From Flavobacterium sp. GT3R68 (GTDB lineage Bacteria > Bacteroidota > Bacteroidia > Flavobacteriales > Flavobacteriaceae), in NCBI RefSeq assembly GCF_007109225.1, contig NZ_VJZK01000005.1, forward strand, positions 215,455 to 279,454: a stretch of DNA of 64,000 nt. The letters run 5' to 3'. Below the pieces are notes generated by a model. It searched no databases and had not been told where the DNA came from. It saw only the letters and a program-made list of their open reading frames with translations. This document shows positions 57,889 to 64,000 of this stretch, in pieces. Numbering within the stretch: the first letter of the stretch is position 1; each line of letters begins with the position of its first letter. A program made the position numbers and the translations under genes.

Positions 57889-57944
57889 CAACAATTTGAT
57901 AACGCGTGAAGTGCCAATTGGTATTTCTTTAAAAATACTATAAA

Positions 57945-59186
57945 TTATTCGTATCGGAGCGCTTCAATCGGATCGAGCTTAGAAGCCTTTACCGCCGGAT
58001 AGGAACCCGAAACTACCGCTACCAAAAATGTGGTGATGACTGCGGCTACAATAGCACTCCACGGAATTACAAAATCGAAATCAATGGCCGATGAAATTCC
58101 GTAACCAATCAGGATTCCTAAAATGATTCCCACCAATCCACCTAATTGGCCAATGATTAAGGTTTCCACAAAAAACTGAAAGGCAATTGTACTTCTTTTG
58201 GCACCTAAAGCTTTACGGACACCAATTTCACGTGTTCTTTCGGTAACGGAAACCAACATAATGTTCATCAATGCAATAGACGAACCAAAAATGGTAATGA
58301 TACCTATTATCCATGCCGAAGCACTTAATACGCCTGTTAATTCCGCTATCCTGTTGATCAGATCGTCACTTCTAGAAATTCCGAAATTCGTTTCCTGAAC
58401 GGGATTCAGTCTTCGTACGCGGCGCATTGTTATGGTCGCATTATCTACGGCTTCATTGAGTAATTCCTCTTTTTCAACCATAACGCTCATCATATAATTG
58501 ATTTTGGGAGCAGTGAATAAGGAGCGCGCCACCTGAATCGGGATCAAAACCCGTAGATCCTGACTGTTTCCAAAGGTGGATCCCTTTTCCTTCAAAACCC
58601 CAATAACCCTGAATTTGGCTCCGCGAACAGAAATAACTTTGTCGATAGGATTCAGATCCTTTAGCAACCCTTTTTCAAAATCCGAACCTACAACACAGAC
58701 ATAGGCATTATTATCAATATCAAAACCGGTAAAATTCCGTCCTAAGGTGGTTTGCAAGCCGGAATTGTTTAAAAAATGCTCGTCGACTCCCAATACTGAA
58801 ATTTCCGGATCCGTTTTCTTGGCGCCGAATTTAACCTCAGCCGTCGAGGTAGCTGTAAAAGAAAGCGAGGTTTGTGTTAAAGGATATCGGTAACTTTCTT
58901 TGAAAGCCTTGGCTTCGGGATATGATATCACCGGATTTATTTTTTCAATCTCATCACCGCCACGACTTTTGGTGGTATTTTCATATTGATTGATGTTGAA
59001 GGTATTGGAACCCATCGATGCAAAATTGGTAGAAAGAGTATTTCTTAATGCCGATACCACCGTCAGGATTCCAACTAAAGCGGTAATACCGATGGCAATA
59101 ATCAATATGGTAAGAATTGTTCTCAATAATTGTGTACGGATGGAACTGAGTGCAATTCGGATATTTTCTTTAATCAAATTAAACAT
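57945..59186 (-). CDS. ABC transporter permease (MacB/FtsX type)
   Basis: A 413-residue permease with an N-terminal span, a periplasmic MacB core domain (about residues 45-250) and three C-terminal spans. The segment VTERTREIGVRKALGAKRS is the coupling motif to the ATPase, and FVIPW and SGSYPAVKASKLDPIEALRYE are typical. It is encoded without an adjacent ATPase or adaptor, so the partner must be elsewhere. Confidence 0.88.
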   Translation of the reverse strand: MFNLIKENIRIALSSIRTQLLRTILTILIIAIGITALVGILTVVSALRNTLSTNFASMGSNTFNINQYENTTKSRGGDEIEKINPVISYPEAKAFKESYRYPLTQTSLSFTATSTAEVKFGAKKTDPEISVLGVDEHFLNNSGLQTTLGRNFTGFDIDNNAYVCVVGSDFEKGLLKDLNPIDKVISVRGAKFRVIGVLKEKGSTFGNSQDLRVLIPIQVARSLFTAPKINYMMSVMVEKEELLNEAVDNATITMRRVRRLNPVQETNFGISRSDDLINRIAELTGVLSASAWIIGIITIFGSSIALMNIMLVSVTERTREIGVRKALGAKRSTIAFQFFVETLIIGQLGGLVGIILGILIGYGISSAIDFDFVIPWSAIVAAVITTFLVAVVSGSYPAVKASKLDPIEALRYE

Positions 59187-59309
59187 AGTGGGATTTTGAT
59201 GGCACTAAAGTAATAATATTTAGTTGATTGATTTTTATTTTTTGTGCGAATGTTTTGTCTTTTTAGGCAACTTATCGGTAAACCAATATGCATATCGACG
59301 AATAAACCT

Positions 59310-59317
59310 TATTTTTG
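59310..59317 (+). promoter_or_regulatory. Flavobacterial -7 element for hisS
   Basis: TATTTTTG matches TAnnTTTG, 23 bases before the hisS ATG. No clear -33 TTG. Confidence 0.45.
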
Positions 59318-59340
59318 CAACTTCAAAATGATAAAATAAA

Positions 59341-60711
59341 ATGGCACAGAAACCGAGTATACCAAAAGGCACGCGCGACTTTTCACCAACTGAAGTGGCA
59401 AAACGCCAATATATTATCCAGATTATAAAAAGTAATTTCGAGAAATTTGGATACCAGCCAATAGAAACGCCTTCCTTTGAAAACTCCGAAACCCTGATGG
59501 GAAAATACGGGGAAGAAGGTGATCGTTTGATTTTTAAGATTTTGAATTCAGGGGATTATCTTGGAAAAGTGGATGCTACATTATTAGAAAACAGAGAAAG
59601 TAATAAACTGACATCCAGCATTTCTGAAAAGGCATTACGTTACGACCTAACCGTTCCCTTTGCACGATATGTGGTACAGCATCAAAATGATATTGAATTT
59701 CCGTTTAAGCGATACCAAATCCAACCGGTTTGGCGTGCCGATCGTCCACAAAAAGGGCGTTTCAGAGAATTTTATCAATGTGATGCTGATGTAGTGGGTT
59801 CCACATCCTTGTGGCAGGAGGTAGAATTGGTGCAATTGTACGATGCGGTTTTCAATGAATTAGGTTTGGAAGGCGTGACCATCAAAATCAACAACCGAAA
59901 AATCCTTTCGGGAATTGCTGAGGTTATTGGTGCTTCTGATAAACTGATTGACTTTACTGTTGCATTGGATAAGCTGGACAAAATAGGCGAGGACGGTGTA
60001 AAAACCGAAATGATAGAAAAAGGAATTTCAGCTGAAGCGATTGCAAAAGTACAGCCGTTATTCACTTTCACCGGAACGATTTCAGAGAAAATTGAAAAAT
60101 TGTCCCAACTTTTAGCCTCCTCGGAAGAAGGGATGAAAGGTGTTGCCGAAATACTATTTATATGTGATAACGTCATCAACTTAGGATTGAACAAATCAAT
60201 TTTAGATTTGGATGTAACCTTAGCGCGTGGATTAAATTACTACACAGGTGCTATTTTTGAAGTCGCTCCGCCAAAATCCGTTTCAATGGGTTCTATTGGA
60301 GGCGGCGGAAGATATGATGATTTGACGGGAATTTTTGGATTGAAAAATATGAGTGGTGTAGGGATTTCTTTTGGCCTGGACCGAATTTACATGGTAATTG
60401 AAGAATTGGAATTATTCCCGGAAACCGTTACCTCAACTTCCAAAGCATTGTTCATTAATTATGGGGAAAAAGAAGCTTTTTATTCGATGAAAGCGATTAA
60501 GGAATTGCGCAACCACGGAATAAAAGTGGAACTATATCCTGATAATGTAAAAGTTGGAAAGCAGTTTCAGCACGCCGACAAACGCGGAATTCCTTTCGCA
60601 GTTGTTGTTGGAGGGGAAGAAATGGAAAAAAACCAATATGCGTTGAAAGACCTGGTTTCAGGCGAACAGAAAAACGTGAGTTTAGAGGAACTGATACAAA
60701 ATCTGAAATAA
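59341..60711 (+). CDS. hisS: Histidyl-tRNA synthetase
   Basis: A 456-residue class II synthetase. Motif 1 region is [19 protein letters not shown], motif 2 is [14 protein letters not shown], the histidine-specific segments are [10 protein letters not shown] and GGGGRYDDL, and the C-terminal anticodon domain ends in ELIQNLK. It charges tRNA-His. It is monocistronic. Confidence 0.96.
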   Translation: MAQKPSIPKGTRDFSPTEVAKRQYIIQIIKSNFEKFGYQPIETPSFENSETLMGKYGEEGDRLIFKILNSGDYLGKVDATLLENRESNKLTSSISEKALRYDLTVPFARYVVQHQNDIEFPFKRYQIQPVWRADRPQKGRFREFYQCDADVVGSTSLWQEVELVQLYDAVFNELGLEGVTIKINNRKILSGIAEVIGASDKLIDFTVALDKLDKIGEDGVKTEMIEKGISAEAIAKVQPLFTFTGTISEKIEKLSQLLASSEEGMKGVAEILFICDNVINLGLNKSILDLDVTLARGLNYYTGAIFEVAPPKSVSMGSIGGGGRYDDLTGIFGLKNMSGVGISFGLDRIYMVIEELELFPETVTSTSKALFINYGEKEAFYSMKAIKELRNHGIKVELYPDNVKVGKQFQHADKRGIPFAVVVGGEEMEKNQYALKDLVSGEQKNVSLEELIQNLK

Positions 60712-60712
60712 T

Positions 60713-60751
60713 AAAAAAGGCTGTCACTTAACGACAGCCGTTTATTTTTTG
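60713..60751 (-). terminator. Terminator between hisS and the esterase
   Basis: GGCTGTC/GACAGCC stem flanked by A- and T-rich runs; best read on the minus strand after the esterase, and possibly also for hisS. Confidence 0.75.
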
Positions 60752-60755
60752 ATAG

Positions 60756-61436
60756 TTATTTCTTTTGCTTTAGCATCCAATCATAAATCGCATCTTCCCG
60801 AAAGAGATTTTCCACATTGCTATGGTTTCCGCCGGGGATGATGGTAAACTTCACATCCGCTTTGGGATTACAACCCTTGATGGCATTTACTATTTTTTTG
60901 GATTCGGAAAGCGGAACGACAAAATCCTTATCTCCATGTTGAATCCATAACGGTATTTTTCCCAGCATGCAGGCATCTTTTTCGTTACCGCCGCCGCAAA
61001 TTGCTACTGCTGCTGTTATCCGGTGGGGATATTTCCCGGCAAAATGCATCGTGCCATACGCGCCAAGACTCATCCCGCAGACATACACCCGGGATAAATC
61101 GGTTTTGTAATTTTTCTGCACATATTTTAATACTTCTAATACTTTGTCAGGATTCCAAGCGCCGGAAGCCAATTGAGGGGCAATAACTAAAGCCGGTATT
61201 TTTCGGCCTTTTTCAATGGCACGCAAAATGCCGTATCGCTTCACGCGGTTGATATCTGTTCCTGAGAGACTTTTTCCATGTAAAAAAATAATTATCGGTA
61301 CTTTACCATCCATCACTTTTTGAACAGGAACATTTACCCAAAATGGATAATCGGTTTTTCCAATTACGGTACTCAGTTGAGCATGCATAAGAAAACTTCC
61401 AAATAGAATAAGTGTCAGAACGAAAATTTTTCTCAT
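60756..61436 (-). CDS. Secreted alpha/beta-hydrolase (feruloyl/PHB-depolymerase-like)
   Basis: A 226-residue exported esterase with signal peptide (FVLTLILFGSFLMHAQ). Nucleophile Ser is in CGMSLGAYG, and the oxyanion region is FLHGKSLSG. The acid and base are likely Asp in QHGDKDFVVP and His in GGNHSN. The fold is like prolyl oligopeptidase-type or PHB-depolymerase-type esterases; the substrate is unknown. Confidence 0.82.
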   Translation of the reverse strand: MRKIFVLTLILFGSFLMHAQLSTVIGKTDYPFWVNVPVQKVMDGKVPIIIFLHGKSLSGTDINRVKRYGILRAIEKGRKIPALVIAPQLASGAWNPDKVLEVLKYVQKNYKTDLSRVYVCGMSLGAYGTMHFAGKYPHRITAAVAICGGGNEKDACMLGKIPLWIQHGDKDFVVPLSESKKIVNAIKGCNPKADVKFTIIPGGNHSNVENLFREDAIYDWMLKQKK

Positions 61437-61513
61437 AAGGGCAAAGTTATCCTTTTTGATCGGACTGCTGCTGTTTCTGTTAAATTCGGTATTTTTTTTG
61501 TGATTTTGGTATT

Positions 61514-61547
61514 AAAAAAAACAGCCCTCCGATAGGGAAGGCTGTTA
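61514..61547 (-). terminator. Terminator of the second T9SS protein gene
   Basis: AACAGCC and AGGCTGTT form a stem; on the minus strand it is followed by a run of T. It lies about 30 bases past the stop at 61577. Confidence 0.82.
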
Positions 61548-61576
61548 AATAGGTATAAATAAATTTAGAGATCCTG

Positions 61577-64000
61577 TCATTGTTTGATGATGATTTTTTT
61601 GCTTAAGGTGCCGCTGGAAGTATGGATTCGCACAACGTAAGCGCCGATGCTTATGTTTTTAATTGGGATTTGTATGTTCTCTTGGTCTAAATTTTCAACC
61701 TCCCAGTTTTGAATCGCCTGACCGATAAGATTTACTAAAGTGACTTTTTTAACAGTCTCTCCAATTAATGAATTATTGATTAACAGTTGATTTCCATTTT
61801 GTACGTGGATTATTTCAATGCCTGCACCATTGTGTTGATCTACATCTAAAGCCACCTCGGAGAAGCGTACAGAAAAGCGGTCGTTATGTTCGCCAATTGG
61901 TAAGGAAGCAGTGAAATCTCCATTTTTCAAATCATAGTATAGACCGGTGAAATTATCATAAATAAAGATTGATGTGGCATCAGTGATATTTTCCAAATTA
62001 TCTATTTTGATGGTAGTTAATCCAACACTGGCGACTTTTACTCCAAGAGAAATTTCCTGATTGGAACTGAAATCAGTAATTGCCTGAATTACAAATTTAC
62101 TATGGTTTAAATCCCAATACAGATCCTCATTATTAACATCTATCATTGGAGCATCATAACCTAAATCAAATAGCGTTGAGGTGCGGGAATCTGCTCCTAA
62201 TAATAACTGGCGTTGTACACCAGAAGGGGAAATGAATTTTAATCTGATTTTTGGACGGTTATCTACATCGATTGCTGTTGTGGATTCGTTTTGGTTTCTA
62301 AAGAATACGGAACTTGATGATTCTGTTTTAAAAAGACGTTGGGTGTTTTTAAATACTATTGGTCCCCCCGTTATTGCAGAAGTTAATCCAGGATTATTGG
62401 TAGTTAATAAAGGATCCACAATGGTTCCAATAAAGAATCCCTGTCCTACCGGGATAAATTTACCTGGCATTCTAGTACCGGTGGAATTATTGTTGACGGT
62501 CAAAGGATCATTCGCGACAGCAACTGCCCCTCCCATTAGAGAATAAGTTGCATAACCACCAATGTATTCATTTAATAAATGGGTCTGACCACCGAAATGA
62601 TCCCAAAAATAAAGTGCTCCGTTAAAATTATTAGAAGAAGCATTTCCGCCATCTTTAATGTTATCTATAATAAAAGCATCGGCATTTAAAGCTGAAGGAT
62701 AGGGGTTTCCTATCAGATAACTTTGGGCCAGACTAATATTTAAGGTAATGGTTCCACTATTTGGTTTTCCGTAGAACACATAATTTTGCTGCGTTAAAAA
62801 GGCGGCTGTGCCATCGGTCCCTTTCATCGTAAAACCTTCGGCGATTTTTAAAGACCCGGTACTGCCTATGGGTTGCCATGCAGAATAGCTATTACTGAGC
62901 GCAGTGTATTTAAAAATCCAACTGTTACTAATTTTTATTGGAATTGATGCAACGCCATCGGCAAAAGTAACCCCATTTCCAAACGCGATGCTATACGGAT
63001 TAAAGGGAAATGAAACAACATCAGTTCCATCACGTAAAATACCACCAACTGTATAATTGATATTGTCGGTACTTACTGGGGCGCACCAGTAATTATAACG
63101 CCAACTGCTTTTGGTTCCTTGTTGGTCAGCTACTAATTTCCCGGTACCACCTGCAGGATTTGCCGCTGTACCGTTTTGTACTAATTGTGCATCGCCTGTT
63201 AAACGTAAGTCTCCATTTAACAAGGAAAGATTCTGTATGACTGTTAATTCAAATCCAGTAACAACGCTCACGCCTTTGCCTCCATTTGACGTGCTTACAG
63301 TCATGTTGTAAAAAGTTTCCTGAGTTTTTATTCCTTCATTTACAGTCTGAATAAGATTTGATGTCGCTCCGTTAAAAGTGACGGTTCCGGTTCCTGGAAT
63401 AAATGTGCCATTATTTTTCCAATCCCTGCTTACCATTAATTCCGAATTATTGGTAGCAGCCATCGTAAGTGAGGTCCCTGCATTTAATATTAAATCTTGC
63501 GCCGAAGCAATAAAGCCATAAGCCGCAGCAAATGGGGAACTACGGTCAATAAGCGGCATTCTTGGACTTCCCGCATTAATCATCGCATTTACGGTACTTG
63601 ATGGTAATCCACCAGACCAATTGTGACAGTCAAACCAATCGGTACTGACTAATCCGGTCCATAATCCTGGTGTTCCATTCAACACTGTGATATTTGCCAT
63701 CCCTGTAAAATCGCCTGGTATCGCTATACATCGAAAATCTCTTAAAGCAGTGATCCAACAACTTACATTGGAAGTGATATTTGGAACAGAAAAAACATAC
63801 GGATTAAGAGACGTCGTTACCGTTGTAGGTGTTGTGCCATTAGTGTAAGTGATTGTCCACGGCGCTGTTCCTGTTAATGCAATGCTGAAAGTCGCCGTAC
63901 CTCCATTACAGACCGTTTGATTGGGTCCAATACTGGCGGTAGGTCTTGGATTAACAGTTACGGTAACATTTTGTGAACCCCCTGTACAACTACCAATTGT
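61577..64000 (-). CDS. T9SS-sorted surface protein, 5' truncated
   Basis: At least 807 residues; the frame stays open to the window edge, so the true start is outside. An ATG at 63700 is internal, because the upstream 100 codons read as an Ig/PKD-like segment (CNGGTATFSIALTG; NPYVFSVPNITSN). The body has a W-x-G-x5-W-x3-N-W module (LWTGLVSTDWFDCHNWSGG) like that in the 20.7-kb protein, then a beta-rich region. The C-terminus has a type A sorting domain (LVNLIGQAIQNWEVE ending KKIIIKQ) for export by the type IX system. No enzyme domain is visible. Confidence 0.82.
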   Translation of the reverse strand, partial: TIGSCTGGSQNVTVTVNPRPTASIGPNQTVCNGGTATFSIALTGTAPWTITYTNGTTPTTVTTSLNPYVFSVPNITSNVSCWITALRDFRCIAIPGDFTGMANITVLNGTPGLWTGLVSTDWFDCHNWSGGLPSSTVNAMINAGSPRMPLIDRSSPFAAAYGFIASAQDLILNAGTSLTMAATNNSELMVSRDWKNNGTFIPGTGTVTFNGATSNLIQTVNEGIKTQETFYNMTVSTSNGGKGVSVVTGFELTVIQNLSLLNGDLRLTGDAQLVQNGTAANPAGGTGKLVADQQGTKSSWRYNYWCAPVSTDNINYTVGGILRDGTDVVSFPFNPYSIAFGNGVTFADGVASIPIKISNSWIFKYTALSNSYSAWQPIGSTGSLKIAEGFTMKGTDGTAAFLTQQNYVFYGKPNSGTITLNISLAQSYLIGNPYPSALNADAFIIDNIKDGGNASSNNFNGALYFWDHFGGQTHLLNEYIGGYATYSLMGGAVAVANDPLTVNNNSTGTRMPGKFIPVGQGFFIGTIVDPLLTTNNPGLTSAITGGPIVFKNTQRLFKTESSSSVFFRNQNESTTAIDVDNRPKIRLKFISPSGVQRQLLLGADSRTSTLFDLGYDAPMIDVNNEDLYWDLNHSKFVIQAITDFSSNQEISLGVKVASVGLTTIKIDNLENITDATSIFIYDNFTGLYYDLKNGDFTASLPIGEHNDRFSVRFSEVALDVDQHNGAGIEIIHVQNGNQLLINNSLIGETVKKVTLVNLIGQAIQNWEVENLDQENIQIPIKNISIGAYVVRIHTSSGTLSKKIIIKQ

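Noticed and set aside
63111..63700. ATG at 63700 as the start of the last gene
   Set aside because: The frame stays open through 64000 and encodes an Ig-like segment, so the gene is truncated by the window, not started there.

Overview
This window is chromosomal DNA from a Bacteroidota bacterium of the Flavobacterium type. The evidence is low GC, repeated matches to the flavobacterial promoter (TTG, 17-23 nt, TAnnTTTG) in place of sigma-70 boxes, weak Shine-Dalgarno sites, two large proteins ending in type IX secretion (T9SS) type A sorting domains, and lineage-typical DUF2851, DUF3467, PepSY-like and SurA-type proteins. I see no prophage, insertion sequence, CRISPR array or rRNA operon. It reads as a core-genome segment with small accessory pockets.

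Layout. 0-5.1 kb: a 5'-truncated cystathionine beta-synthase-like gene, a DnaQ-fold exonuclease, a DUF2851 gene, then a PspC-like / helix-hairpin-helix / acyl-CoA dehydrogenase run. 5.2-6.7 kb: rpsU, xerC, hpf. 6.8-20.5 kb: the translation/transcription block tRNA-Thr, tRNA-Tyr, tRNA-Thr, tuf, tRNA-Trp, secE, nusG, rplK, rplA, rplJ, rplL, rpoB, rpoC and a DUF3467 gene, with RNA hairpins between rplL and rpoB and between rpoB and rpoC. 20.6-25.7 kb: a 1651-residue T9SS surface protein with four tandem Ig-like repeats. 25.8-32.6 kb: prfC, two SurA-like periplasmic prolyl isomerases, a MoxR ATPase and an acetyltransferase. 32.6-35 kb: a membrane-anchored protein that resembles a copper type II (peptidylglycine monooxygenase-like) enzyme, divergent from an acyltransferase-3 protein. 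35-42 kb: aconitase, a triple-LysM NlpC/P60 hydrolase, a PepSY-like protein, an APC permease and an esterase.

42-50 kb: a long GAPDH, an HtrA protease, dapF, an acetyltransferase, mltG, a DUF2279 gene and a transglycosylase-like protein; this is a cell-envelope neighbourhood. 49.7-52.5 kb (minus): dnaA, a low-molecular-weight phosphatase and an RsmI-like methyltransferase. 52.6-57 kb: a thioesterase, the ribD-HAD-yigZ operon (minus), an acetyltransferase and prmC. 57-61.4 kb: a DUF2975/XRE-regulator pair, a MacB-type permease, hisS and an esterase. 61.5-64 kb (minus): a second T9SS-sorted protein whose 5' end lies outside the window.

The least explained items are the PHM-like membrane copper protein, two inverted copies of an ~85-bp palindromic intergenic element at 42.2 and 55.5 kb, the heptamer array plus hairpin between rpoB and rpoC, and a tRNA-tuf cluster matching the E. 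coli order except for a missing tRNA-Gly. Many start codons were moved inward from an upstream TTG or GTG to the first ATG that fits the family, the signal peptide or the promoter; each is noted.
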